The notes beneath the pieces are model-generated. The model did not search any database. It was given only the letters and a program-made list of their open reading frames with translations, and was not told the DNA's origin. A stretch of 64,000 nucleotides of DNA. Origin: Treponema sp. (GTDB lineage Bacteria > Spirochaetota > Spirochaetia > Treponematales > Breznakiellaceae). Below, piece after piece: positions 8,014 through 15,877 of this stretch. Both the position numbers and the translations under genes were made by a program. Where the stretch lies: assembly GCA_009777335.1 (NCBI GenBank), contig WRMC01000003.1, positions 1 through 64,000 of the forward strand. The letters are read 5' to 3'. Every line of letters starts with the position of its first letter. Position 1 is the first letter of the stretch.

Positions 8014-8282
8014 TGCCGAAACGAATACAACGCAAGAGGACTAAGGGCTGGCGGATGCCTCCCGATACCATCTATGTAGGACGTGGCAGTAGGTGGGGCA
8101 ATCCGTTTACCGGGCCGAATGCTGTGAAGCAATTTGAAGAATTGATGATGGCTAATAATAAAGCACGAACAAATTATATGCAAATGTTGATTGATCAACT
8201 GCGAGGTAAAGACCTTGCCTGTTGGTGTTCATTAGAAAAGCCGTGTCATGCAGATATCCTACTAATGCTTGCAAACAATTAA
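8010..8282 (+). CDS. DUF4326 protein
   Basis: 90 aa and clearly a DUF4326 member: RTKGWRMPPDTIYVGRGSRWGNPF at the start (motif GRGSRWGNPF), LRGKDLACWC and PCHADILL at the end. The conserved Cys/His residues suggest a metal site. The family is common in phages but its activity is not established as far as I know. Overlaps the preceding gene by 4 bases. Confidence 0.85.
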   Translation: MMPKRIQRKRTKGWRMPPDTIYVGRGSRWGNPFTGPNAVKQFEELMMANNKARTNYMQMLIDQLRGKDLACWCSLEKPCHADILLMLANN

Positions 8283-8302
8283 AAAAACCCTAGGGAGGGG
8301 AC

Positions 8303-8722
8303 ATGGAAACAATTTTAGCAATGATTTTTATGATAGCTGTCGAGGTCGGGGTTCCGCCTAATTTTGCTATCAGCATAGCCAGGGTAGAGAACAGCAGTTT
8401 GAACCCATTAGCCGTGAGCCAGCCGAATAGCAACGGCACGGTAGATTTGGGTATCTTCCAATTAAATAATGCCTACTTTGGGCATATCGACTGGCAATGC
8501 CCTGAGACAAACATCCGGGCCGGGGTTGAGCATATCAGGTGGCTGATGGAGCAGTTAGAGGGCGACACGTTTTGGTCCGTAGCTGTTTCATATAATGCGG
8601 GTCTAAGCCGTTTGAATAACCCACCAGAATCGTCCATTGAGTATGCGTCAAAGGTGCTGGCGTTGTACTGGGAACTATCAGGGGGAACGGCCCCTGTGTT
8701 TGTATATTTTCCTAGGAGGTAG
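8303..8722 (+). CDS. Lytic transglycosylase (SLT/lysozyme-like fold)
   Basis: 139 aa. Catalytic-Glu region ARVENSSLNP (Glu near residue 29), followed by LGIFQLN and later SVAVSYNAG are the three standard SLT motifs. It would cleave the peptidoglycan glycan backbone. The hydrophobic N-terminus (ILAMIFMIAVEVGV) may be part of the fold rather than a signal. Its position in the early operon, far from the lysis cassette at 50 kb, suggests a role other than final lysis, or an extra lysis pair with the two-TM protein that follows. GGGAGGGG precedes the start. Confidence 0.8.
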   Translation: METILAMIFMIAVEVGVPPNFAISIARVENSSLNPLAVSQPNSNGTVDLGIFQLNNAYFGHIDWQCPETNIRAGVEHIRWLMEQLEGDTFWSVAVSYNAGLSRLNNPPESSIEYASKVLALYWELSGGTAPVFVYFPRR

Positions 8723-8725
8723 GGA

Positions 8726-8995
8726 ATGTTTTGGTGGAAGTTCACGTTCGTCATGGGCGTACTAGGCATAATTAGCACGGTTGCAGTTCATATTTGGCAC
8801 TGGCTTACCTATATGAGTGGCGAACCATTCTCTTTGGGGCAGATGGTGAATATGAGCGTCATGTTCGTTTTGGGTATTATCGTCATGTTATCTATTATCG
8901 TAAATGCCCTTGTGGAAATCGAAAAAGCCGAAGCAGAAATTACAAAAAGGAAGATAGAACAGATAATAGAAAGCTTAAAAGGAGGCGGTGAATGA
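8726..8995 (+). CDS. Two-TM membrane protein with coiled-coil tail
   Basis: 89 aa with hydrophobic segments at about 4-26 and 43-65, followed by a charged helical tail (EIEKAEAEITKRKIEQII). Three bases after the transglycosylase stop, with AGGAGGTAGGG as the ribosome binding site. The arrangement of lytic enzyme plus small two-TM protein resembles an endolysin-holin pair, but the long helical tail is not typical. Holin function is inference. Confidence 0.6.
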   Translation: MFWWKFTFVMGVLGIISTVAVHIWHWLTYMSGEPFSLGQMVNMSVMFVLGIIVMLSIIVNALVEIEKAEAEITKRKIEQIIESLKGGGE

Positions 8996-9183
8996 GAGTA
9001 TTTCAATGTGAGAATTGCGGTTGTCTATTTATTGTCAACGAGCAATGCCCGCAGATAGCAAGTGGCGATTATTACGTTGACCCAATATCAATGACGTGTG
9101 GGCTATGCCATGCTGATATGTACACAGCATCATTCTCCAATTATGAAAACGAAAACCACGAAGACCCCGACCTTGATATGTAA
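8992..9183 (+). CDS. Small zinc-ribbon protein, 63 aa
   Basis: CENCGC at residues 6-11 and CGLC near residues 36-39 form a zinc ribbon; the tail is acidic (HEDPDLDM). Last gene of early operon 1, overlapping the preceding gene by 4 bases. Nucleic acid or protein binding is likely; nothing more specific can be said. Confidence 0.65.
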   Translation: MRVFQCENCGCLFIVNEQCPQIASGDYYVDPISMTCGLCHADMYTASFSNYENENHEDPDLDM

Positions 9184-9348
9184 AGCCCATTGGCAAAATC
9201 TTTTTTCTTCCAATAATTCCAGTAAAAAAACTTTACAAAAAAATTAAAAAAAATTATAAAAAAGACTTGACAAACTATAACGGGTACGATATAATAATAT
9301 ATATAGGAAATTGAAAATCCTATAAAAAAACATGAAGGAAGGGAGAAG
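9184..9348 (+). promoter_or_regulatory. Early promoter P2, duplicate of P1
   Basis: TTGACA 9267-9272 and TATAAT 9290-9295 with a 17-bp spacer containing CGGGTACGA, as in P1. The leader repeats the TATAGGA...TCCTATA stem (9302-9324) and the AAGGAAGGGAG ribosome binding site. From 9251 to the start codon the block is almost identical to bases 1-104. It drives early operon 2. Upstream, bases 9184-9250 are AT-rich, with a weak ATTGG/CCAAT inverted repeat and no convincing terminator. Confidence 0.85.
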
Positions 9349-9912
9349 ATGAGCCAGAACAAAGTAAAGGTTACTATCAAGTCAGACCATATCAAGAAAG
9401 TATGGATTGGCGACCCGTGCTACGTTATCTCTGATACATTATGGGATAGCGTATGTGAGCAGACCTTCACAGGTGACGAAGAAACAGCGTTTGTAATTAC
9501 CTTCACCCGGGACCAAGTGGAAGATGCAGAAATCCTACTTCCCCCCGAAGATGCACCATTGCAGTTCCTCCAGTGCGGGACCATGTACGGTGACGGTGAA
9601 TACCAGTCAGAAACCGCTTATGAATATGGTGTCGATTCTGGGACCCTCGGTGTTGTGCCAGATTACCTCATCCCTATGGAATGCCATGAAGACGCTGAAA
9701 GGCTTGGTAAGTATTTCGATGTTGATGGGGAAATAACCCTAGAGACCGATGGCGAGGGAACTTTCACCTTCTCCCATAACGGCTTGGTCATCGAAACCAT
9801 TTGGACTGGTGACGAGGACGAAGACGATGAGGTCCTCTGTGATGACTGTGGATATCCTTCTGAACACTGCGTGTGCACCGAAGAAAACGATGAGGAGGAA
9901 GATGATGAGTGA
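9349..9912 (+). CDS. Acidic phage protein with C-terminal zinc motif
   Basis: 187 aa. VWIGDPCYVISDTLWDSVC resembles a group of phage proteins that share the GDPCY motif (DUF4241-like in style). The C-terminus has CDDCGYPSEHCVC followed by a run of Glu/Asp. First gene behind P2, so probably strongly expressed early. The highly acidic tail suggests DNA mimicry or protein binding, which is speculative. Confidence 0.65.
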   Translation: MSQNKVKVTIKSDHIKKVWIGDPCYVISDTLWDSVCEQTFTGDEETAFVITFTRDQVEDAEILLPPEDAPLQFLQCGTMYGDGEYQSETAYEYGVDSGTLGVVPDYLIPMECHEDAERLGKYFDVDGEITLETDGEGTFTFSHNGLVIETIWTGDEDEDDEVLCDDCGYPSEHCVCTEENDEEEDDE

Positions 9913-10111
9913 CATTATCTACTCCGTCAATGAGGCCCTTAATTACCGGGATGTTTTACCAGAGACCAAGAAGGCAAGGGAAACCCTAACCCTTAGTGAA
10001 ATAGCCCAGACCCTGATATGGATGTCCAATAACCTCCGAAGTGAATGGGAGGCTGAGTTACAGAGCCATAAAAGGCAAGGCTGGAAAATTATTTCAAGGA
10101 GTGCGGTATGA
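9905..10111 (+). CDS. Small hypothetical protein, 68 aa
   Basis: Starts at ATG 9905 (or 9902) inside the end of the previous gene, with GAGGAGG upstream. Helical (ARETLTLSEIAQTLIWM), with a Trp-rich second half. No family recognised. The ORF track extends it too far upstream into the other frame of the previous gene. Confidence 0.6.
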   Translation: MSDIIYSVNEALNYRDVLPETKKARETLTLSEIAQTLIWMSNNLRSEWEAELQSHKRQGWKIISRSAV

Positions 10112-10329
10112 AGAAGAAATACAACCTAGTCGGTCAGGACGGCAACGCCTTTGCGTTGATGGGCTATACCCGCAAGGCAATGCGGGAGTGTGGGTTCCCG
10201 AAGGACGAGATCCAAGCCGTGATGGATAAGGCCATGACAGGTGATTATTACCATCTTCTACGGGTACTCGATGAAGCCATCCAAGAGTGCAATAAAGGGG
10301 GAAAGCATGGCATTAGTAATGCAACATGA
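10108..10329 (+). CDS. Conserved small protein of the VGQDGNAF type, 73 aa
   Basis: YNLVGQDGNAFALMGYT followed by a helix and DYYHLLRVLDEAIQEC is a pattern I recognise from widespread hypothetical proteins in phages and mobile elements. No biochemical role is known to me. Overlaps the previous gene by 4 bases and the next by 23. Confidence 0.75.
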   Translation: MKKKYNLVGQDGNAFALMGYTRKAMRECGFPKDEIQAVMDKAMTGDYYHLLRVLDEAIQECNKGGKHGISNAT

Positions 10330-11614
10330 AGTAAGCATAGCCATAGAGGGAAAGGTCAGGATAGTTTGCGACCTGCAAGCCGAAAGGTATAGGCCCTACG
10401 CTAAGATTGGTGATTGTTCTTTCTATTATGACCCAGCCACGGGATATAGGCCGGTAAACGCCCCTCCCAGGGTGAAAAAACTTTATCATCGATATGCTGA
10501 AATAGCCACCGGGTTGCTTGACCTTGCTTTGAAGAATTACATGGACATAAAGGATGAAGCCGAGCGGGCTCAGCAAAGAATTGAAGCTCATACACAAACA
10601 ATAGAGGAGGAAGAGCCTATGAAACAGGAACAGTTATTTAAGGCAGATGACCCTGATATGAAAATAATGCCAGGGACTACATCGTTGGAATCCTACATAG
10701 TTCACTGCGTCAAAAAAGAAGCAGTTGACCAGGTGGTGAATGTCACGAAACCCATGATTGACAGTTATATCCGGGATACTTATGGCACCTTGCCTAAGAG
10801 AATCGAGATAAAGACCGAGAAGGAAACTAAAGTCATTGAAGGCGTGGCCCACCATAAGTTTGAAACGGTCCTGAAACTGGTCAATGCCAATGTGCCTGTA
10901 TTTTTATCAGGTCCAGCGGGAAGTGGTAAAAATGTCATCTGTAAGCAGGTGTCAGAGGCCCTGAACATGGAGTTTTACTTCTCCAATGCCATAACCCAAG
11001 AGTACAAACTAACCGGGTTCATTGATGCCAATGGGCGGTTCCATGAGACCCAGTTCTATAAAGCCTTCACCAATGGGGGCCTGTTCATGCTGGACGAGAT
11101 TGATGCCTCCACCCCCGAGGTGCTTGTCATTCTAAACGCTGCCATTGCCAACGGGTACTTTGACTTCCCCACTGGTAAGGTAACGGCCCATGAGGACTTC
11201 CGCATCTGTGCTGCCGGAAATACTTTCGGGTCAGGGGCAGACATAACCTACACCGGGCGGTATCAACTGGATGCTTCCAGTTTAGACCGATTTGCCATCG
11301 TGGAAATTGACTATGACGAGGCCATTGAGACTGCCATTGCTTGCGGGAACACTGAGCTGGTCAAGTTTGTCAGGGACTTTAGGGAAGCCTGTAATAAACA
11401 GCACCTCAAGTTCATTGTCTCATACCGGGCCATAGAGAGGTTGCATAAACTGGAGAACGTCTTTGCCCATGCAGAGGCCATCAAGATAGTCCTCTTGAAG
11501 GGGCTCGAACACCATGATGCAAGGATTGTGTACGATAACCTTAAAACCGAAGATTCGGCCTATACGAAGGGGTTTAAGCAAGCCCTGAGTGAGATGGGGA
11601 GGGAAGTGGCATGA
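10307..11614 (+). CDS. MoxR/CbbQ-type AAA+ ATPase
   Basis: 435 aa from ATG 10307 (AAAGGGGGAAAG upstream; the ORF-track start at 10241 lies within the previous gene). Walker A GPAGSGKN near residue 203, Walker B LFMLDEID near residue 263, sensor 1 CAAGNTF near residue 304 and the SSLDRF arginine-finger region identify an AAA+ protein of the MoxR/CobS type. The N-terminal ~170 residues are a phage-specific extension. Such ATPases normally work with a VWA-domain partner to remodel proteins or insert metals; the next gene is the candidate partner, overlapping by 4 bases. Confidence 0.85.
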   Translation: MALVMQHEVSIAIEGKVRIVCDLQAERYRPYAKIGDCSFYYDPATGYRPVNAPPRVKKLYHRYAEIATGLLDLALKNYMDIKDEAERAQQRIEAHTQTIEEEEPMKQEQLFKADDPDMKIMPGTTSLESYIVHCVKKEAVDQVVNVTKPMIDSYIRDTYGTLPKRIEIKTEKETKVIEGVAHHKFETVLKLVNANVPVFLSGPAGSGKNVICKQVSEALNMEFYFSNAITQEYKLTGFIDANGRFHETQFYKAFTNGGLFMLDEIDASTPEVLVILNAAIANGYFDFPTGKVTAHEDFRICAAGNTFGSGADITYTGRYQLDASSLDRFAIVEIDYDEAIETAIACGNTELVKFVRDFREACNKQHLKFIVSYRAIERLHKLENVFAHAEAIKIVLLKGLEHHDARIVYDNLKTEDSAYTKGFKQALSEMGREVA

Positions 11615-12474
11615 CCATTGTATACGAAAGATTTGAAAGCCTAGAGGACTACCTTACAACAATAAACACTAGGGAGCCTAATGAAGTGTTCAAATTTCAA
11701 TCTAAAAGTTCCCAAAAATGGGAAAGTGAAGACGAGGGATGGGCAAATACTTCATCTTACGAAGATGCTGACAAGTTGGCGTACCATGGCTACAAAGAAG
11801 GGTTTGACTCTTTAATGAGTGAGAATGCAAAAGCACAATATCGAAGCAACGCAACCAAAGCCTTTCCCAGCGTTGAACCTGTTGGGTTTACTCCCCATGT
11901 TCCCAATGCGATTGCTGGAAAACCCTACAGCATGATCAACAGGGTGAAAAGGGAAGTAAAGGATAAGACCGTTACCATTGTATATGAAAATGGTGGTTCC
12001 GCTCATATTGATGGTGAAGAGTTTATAAATGCTGGGAAAATGCTCCTTAATATCATTTATACCCTCGAAACGCAGGGGTACAGGATCGGCCTTTACACCT
12101 TGAAATGCAGTGTATCCCGTAGAAGTGAAGTCGCTTGCAATATAGTCATGCTTAAACATTATAGACAGCCATTGAATTATTTGAAAATCGCCTACTCATT
12201 GGTTCATCCATCATGGCTTAGAAGGCATGGGTTCAAATGGTTAGAAACAACCCCAGGACTTACAGATAATACTTTTACCTTTGGGTATGGAATACCTTTA
12301 AGACACGCAAGTTTTGGCGAATATATGGGAATACTAGAAAATCGTCAGAAGTGGTTAGTAGAAAATAAAATAATTGAACCTAGTTGGGTTTTATTAGACC
12401 AGTATTCCATAAATGAATATGGGCCTGGATCTGAAGATAAAATAATCAAAGACCATTTTGGAGGTAAAGTATGA
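11611..12474 (+). CDS. Putative VWA-like partner of the MoxR ATPase (DUF7192-like)
   Basis: 287 aa, coupled to the ATPase by an ATGA overlap. The start FESLEDYLTTI and the later segment TLETQGYRIGLYTL, where a VWA fold would carry a central strand and helix, resemble the phage DUF7192 group that accompanies MoxR ATPases. The canonical DxSxS metal site is not seen. Function inferred from context only. Confidence 0.5.
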   Translation: MTIVYERFESLEDYLTTINTREPNEVFKFQSKSSQKWESEDEGWANTSSYEDADKLAYHGYKEGFDSLMSENAKAQYRSNATKAFPSVEPVGFTPHVPNAIAGKPYSMINRVKREVKDKTVTIVYENGGSAHIDGEEFINAGKMLLNIIYTLETQGYRIGLYTLKCSVSRRSEVACNIVMLKHYRQPLNYLKIAYSLVHPSWLRRHGFKWLETTPGLTDNTFTFGYGIPLRHASFGEYMGILENRQKWLVENKIIEPSWVLLDQYSINEYGPGSEDKIIKDHFGGKV

Positions 12475-12866
12475 CGCTAGTGAGAATCAGGCATTTTTAT
12501 GACAACGGTATTGGGCATAATAAGGGGGATGTTTGGAGTGTTGTTGAAACCCTCTACCAAGGGGAAGAATGGAACGAAAGCCGGGCCAGAAAGTATGTTA
12601 AGGGGCAAAATGCCGTGGTCTATGTGTTAGAGCATAACGAATATGAAAGGCCCACCTTCTTCTACCTAGATGAGCCCTTCCCCGAATGGTCAGATGGGGG
12701 CTGGTACGACTATGACGAGTGTGAAAGCAGGAATGAATCAGATGCGACCTGCGATGCTGGATGCCACATATGTCCCCATCATGATACGTCCTTTTATAGG
12801 TTGCAAAATGCCCAGCAGATAGCCTGGATTAAAGAACACGGAAAGGAGATTAAGTATGAACGTTGA
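12471..12866 (+). CDS. Hypothetical protein with C-terminal Cys/His cluster
   Basis: 131 aa, ATGA overlap with the gene before. Residues 86-104 carry CESRNESDATCDAGCHICPH, a dense Cys/His group likely to bind metal. The rest is Trp/Tyr-rich. Overlaps the next gene by 11 bases. No family recognised. Confidence 0.65.
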   Translation: MTLVRIRHFYDNGIGHNKGDVWSVVETLYQGEEWNESRARKYVKGQNAVVYVLEHNEYERPTFFYLDEPFPEWSDGGWYDYDECESRNESDATCDAGCHICPHHDTSFYRLQNAQQIAWIKEHGKEIKYER

Positions 12867-13266
12867 CGATCTTAAGAAGCTGGTGCCTTGGCAAGAATTA
12901 GAGGTTATCGAGGGAAGCAGAGAACTGAGCAAGGTTTTGGCTAGGATGGCAGAGAGAATAGACCATATTCCTGTCTTATATGAAACCGAAAACCTTGAGG
13001 ATGAACAAGCCCATTGCTACCTTCATTATTTTAATATAGCAGGGTCAGCGGACTGGTATATCTTCGAGGTGGATATGGAAACCATGGAGGGCTTTGGGTT
13101 CGTAACCCTGTCTGGGGATTTTGATGACCATAATGCCGAGTTTGGGTATGTCCATGTAGGGGAGTTGTGCGAAATTGCCCTTATCAATCTTGACCTGCAT
13201 TTTGGGGGTATCACCAGAGCAGAAATAAAACGCCGCCGATATGGCGAGGTAACAGAAAAGGAGTAA
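12856..13266 (+). CDS. DUF2958-like protein
   Basis: 136 aa. The pattern HYFNIAGSADWYIFEVD, then FGFVTL and FGYVHVGELCEI matches the conserved core of DUF2958 proteins found on phages and plasmids. Function of the family is unknown. AAGGAGATTAAG precedes the ATG within the previous gene. Confidence 0.65.
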   Translation: MNVDDLKKLVPWQELEVIEGSRELSKVLARMAERIDHIPVLYETENLEDEQAHCYLHYFNIAGSADWYIFEVDMETMEGFGFVTLSGDFDDHNAEFGYVHVGELCEIALINLDLHFGGITRAEIKRRRYGEVTEKE

Positions 13267-13270
13267 AGCC

Positions 13271-13642
13271 ATGAACCAATTAAACAGCCTATTGTTAGAG
13301 GGGAGCATCGCAAGTGAACCTGAGAGGCACCAAAAGCCCGATGGCACAGTTGTGTGTGCCTGCCAGATAGTTCACAAACGGTATCCCAGATACCCCGAAG
13401 TACATGAGGAAAAGCTCTATATAACCATAACTGCCTATGGGAGCCTTGCTGAGCAACTACTCGCCAAGGGTAAAATCGGCAGGGGCCTACGGGTTGTGGG
13501 GAGATTTTCCCATCCTAAGCAGGGTATTCCCCGAGGTGGTGAGATAGTTATCATCCCTGAGCATATAGAGTTACGTCCTGGAAAGCCCGAATCTAACGAA
13601 GAGCAAGAATCGCTATTCGCCGAAGAGGGGGACCAGGTATGA
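13271..13642 (+). CDS. Second SSB-like OB-fold protein
   Basis: 123 aa: NQLNSLLLEGSIASEPE opening and KLYITITAYGSLAEQLL central strand are those of SSB-family OB folds. Unlike the SSB at 2487, the C-terminus ends in EEGDQV and lacks the DxDxPF tip, so it may not recruit the usual partners. Possibly specialised for recombination with the RadC-like protein downstream, which overlaps by 4 bases. Confidence 0.75.
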   Translation: MNQLNSLLLEGSIASEPERHQKPDGTVVCACQIVHKRYPRYPEVHEEKLYITITAYGSLAEQLLAKGKIGRGLRVVGRFSHPKQGIPRGGEIVIIPEHIELRPGKPESNEEQESLFAEEGDQV

Positions 13643-14103
13643 CAAAAAAGCAGATAAAGTCAGTAGAAGATGCAGGGAACATTGTCAAGAAATACCGCAA
13701 TAAAAAGCAGGAAAACTTTTGGGCCTTGACCTTGGATTCTTCTCATAAGGTTATCAAGTGTCACCATGTTTCTAAGGGGGTCTTGAATAGGACTATAGTA
13801 CACCCTAGGGAGTGTTTTTACCATGCCATTCGGGACAACGCCCTGAGTGTCATGTTTGCCCATAATCACCCCAGCGGTGAACTTATCCCATCCGAAGAGG
13901 ATATCAGGATAACCAAAATGTTGACACTGGCAGGAAAGGTTTTGGGTATTCCTGTTGTGGATCACATCATCGTAGCCCGTGGGAATGATAGGGTCTACTC
14001 ATTTCAAAGAGACAGCGATGTTGCTAAGGATATGGCTAAAGGCTTGTCCTTTGAAGAGACAATGCAGTTTGTAGCGGAATTTTTTAGCATGTCCGAAAAA
14101 TAA
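13639..14103 (+). CDS. RadC/JAMM-domain protein
   Basis: 154 aa, corresponding to the catalytic part of RadC. The JAMM metal motif FAHNHPSG...PSEEDIRIT (HxHx7SxxD) is complete and is followed by VVDHIIV. It lacks the helix-hairpin-helix half of full-length RadC, as is common in mobile-element versions. Activity of RadC proteins is uncertain; a metal-dependent peptidase or nuclease-associated role is proposed. Last gene of early operon 2. Confidence 0.85.
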   Translation: MTKKQIKSVEDAGNIVKKYRNKKQENFWALTLDSSHKVIKCHHVSKGVLNRTIVHPRECFYHAIRDNALSVMFAHNHPSGELIPSEEDIRITKMLTLAGKVLGIPVVDHIIVARGNDRVYSFQRDSDVAKDMAKGLSFEETMQFVAEFFSMSEK

Positions 14104-14244
14104 TTATGTGCAATATGTGGACATATGTGGACATAAGGGTACATAAGAGACAAGAATTTAATTAAAATTATTTTAATTTTCTTGACAGTTAGTGTAAAGA
14201 AGATATAAAATAATCTTTAATGGAACGTGAACGGAGGCGATAAG
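14104..14244 (+). promoter_or_regulatory. Regulatory region with 10-bp tandem repeats and promoter
   Basis: Bases 14113-14152 are four consecutive 10-bp units, two exact (ATATGTGGAC twice) and two degenerate (ATAAGGGTAC, ATAAGAGACA), so sites repeat once per helical turn. Next come a perfect inverted repeat ATTAAAAT/ATTTTAAT (14161-14177), TTGACA at 14182-14187 and TATAAA at 14204-14209 (16-bp spacer). The layout suits a repressor-controlled promoter for the XRE gene and cargo island. GGACAT half-sites recur near 52.3 and 53.95 kb. Confidence 0.7.
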
Positions 14245-14511
14245 ATGAATCCTAAGAAAAGTGATGTTACTCCAGTGGGGTTATTTCTCAGAAGGCTCAG
14301 GTTTGAGCATAACGAAAGTCAAGAAGAGATGGCCCAGAAGTTAGGCATTACTGCCCCTTATATTAGCTTGCTCGAGTACAGGCAACCGTTGACGAAGAAG
14401 CTCGCTTTAGGGATTATTCGGTCTTACAACCTGAGCGGGAAAGAGAAAGATGCGTTTGTAAACATGGTGACCAATGATGTGGTGCAACGGTTTTGGGGGA
14501 AGGTGGGATGA
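14245..14511 (+). CDS. XRE-family HTH regulator
   Basis: 88 aa from ATG 14245, with CGGAGG 8 bases upstream (the GTG at 14227 lacks one). Residues 12-50 form a helix-turn-helix: LRRLRFEHNESQEEMAQKLG followed by APYISLLE. Size fits a Cro-type repressor without an oligomerisation domain. It lies just downstream of the tandem-repeat region and probably binds there. Coupled to the next gene by a 4-base overlap. Confidence 0.8.
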   Translation: MNPKKSDVTPVGLFLRRLRFEHNESQEEMAQKLGITAPYISLLEYRQPLTKKLALGIIRSYNLSGKEKDAFVNMVTNDVVQRFWGKVG

Positions 14512-15173
14512 CAAGGGAAGAATACACACGGGAGCATTACAGGCGAGCTAAAATATGGAATGACCAGGAATGGCAAGCCGAGCAAAGAGAATTAGAAAAA
14601 TCCCATGTAGAAAATTTTATTAAGAGCGATCCCATTGCCGATGAATATAGCTCTTTATTAGAGAAATGTCTTTTAAACCAGTATTGGATTTCTGCGAAGT
14701 CAAGCCCTCACCAGTATACATTGATGAAAGATTTTAAGGATACAGGTGGCATAGAATATAGTTCAATAACTTCAGCAATAGGGAAATATGGTTTTTTTGG
14801 GTATTATTGGTGTGAATTGCACCAATACCTCATTTTAGGAGACTTTTATTACTGGAGTTCATTGTACCCGGACTCATGGGAATTGATAAACCGTTCTAGA
14901 ATTGATACCCCACCGAAAGAAGCGTATAAAACTAATTTTGAAGGGAAATGGGCAATTGTTGGAAAACCCAGTATTAAAAGTTACCCCTACCCTTGTAATC
15001 CTTATAACGGAAAACCTTTAGACAAGAACCCATTTAATGGGAACCCGATTAGAGAATTTAATTTGGACCCAGAGCATTGCAAATTTACAGTAAAAAGTAA
15101 TTATACAGAAGAAAAGAAACCAGTAGTTTATAAAGACAAACCTATAATTTACAGACAAGGGATGTTATTTTAG
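14508..15173 (+). CDS. Hypothetical protein, 221 aa, first cargo gene
   Basis: Starts at ATG 14508 overlapping the regulator stop. Begins with a charged helical segment (TREEYTREHYRRAK), followed by an aromatic-rich core (YWISAK; GFFGYYWCELHQY; LGDFYYW) and a Pro/Asn-rich C-terminal part with NPYNGKPLDKNPFNGNP. AT-rich codon use marks the beginning of the cargo island. No family recognised. Confidence 0.65.
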   Translation: MTREEYTREHYRRAKIWNDQEWQAEQRELEKSHVENFIKSDPIADEYSSLLEKCLLNQYWISAKSSPHQYTLMKDFKDTGGIEYSSITSAIGKYGFFGYYWCELHQYLILGDFYYWSSLYPDSWELINRSRIDTPPKEAYKTNFEGKWAIVGKPSIKSYPYPCNPYNGKPLDKNPFNGNPIREFNLDPEHCKFTVKSNYTEEKKPVVYKDKPIIYRQGMLF

Positions 15174-15182
15174 GAGGGACAA

Positions 15183-15848
15183 GTGAAAATTAATTGTACA
15201 TATAAAGAATTACTGCCCATTAGCCAACTCTCCATAAAAATGACCGAGAAGTTAAAAATACGGACTAAACAGAGCGTTAATGAAGAGGCAAGAAGGCTGC
15301 TTCTTCATGGATTTTTAACTCCTATTTTTGTATGGAAAAATAATCAAGTTAATGAGGTAGTTGACGGTGTAGGAAGGTGTCTTGCTATAAAAGCTATAAA
15401 CGATAATTTAATTGGCCTTAACCTTAATGGGGAATTGGAAAATAATCTAGGGGAAGAGGTAAAAGAAGCCCCAGTAGTTTATATTGAATCTACTTCATTA
15501 GAAGAGGCAAAGAAAAAGGTATTGCTTGTAAACTCTATGTTTGGGAAGATTGATAAAGATACACTGGAGGAATACAGTAAATTATCAGGGGATAGCGTAG
15601 ACTATATAAATTGCCATACTACATTTTTTGAGTATGTGAACGAAGTCGAGGCTGAGATGCCAGAAATATCTTTAGATTCCGAATGGCTAAACACTGGTTA
15701 TGAACCGAAAATTGGGGGGCATGATATATCAGAAGAAGACATAAGTAAAGCAGAGAAAAAAATCACTGAAATTGTAGCTACTAAAGAGAAAGAATATGTA
15801 ACAGTAACCTGCCATAATTGCGGACATATTTTCACTGTAGGTAAGTAG
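15183..15848 (+). CDS. ParB-like protein with C-terminal zinc knuckle (paralogue of 20088)
   Basis: 221 aa, GTG start with AGGAGGGAC upstream. ParB/Srx-fold features: LTPIFVWKNNQVNEVVDGVGR (motif VVDGVGR) and a helix-strand unit YIESTSLEEAKKKVLL. The C-terminus has CHNCGH, half of a zinc-binding site. ParB-fold proteins use nucleotides (CTPase, kinase or nuclease activities); no HTH is seen, so this is not a partition protein. The gene at 20088 has the same architecture and marks the other end of the island. Confidence 0.65.
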   Translation: MKINCTYKELLPISQLSIKMTEKLKIRTKQSVNEEARRLLLHGFLTPIFVWKNNQVNEVVDGVGRCLAIKAINDNLIGLNLNGELENNLGEEVKEAPVVYIESTSLEEAKKKVLLVNSMFGKIDKDTLEEYSKLSGDSVDYINCHTTFFEYVNEVEAEMPEISLDSEWLNTGYEPKIGGHDISEEDISKAEKKITEIVATKEKEYVTVTCHNCGHIFTVGK

Positions 15849-15877
15849 GAATTGCTAACACACGGGAGGGACATTAA

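Noticed and set aside
7593-8198. 201-aa minus-strand ORF
   Set aside because: Covers several well-supported + strand genes including DUF4326; no start signal and no motif.
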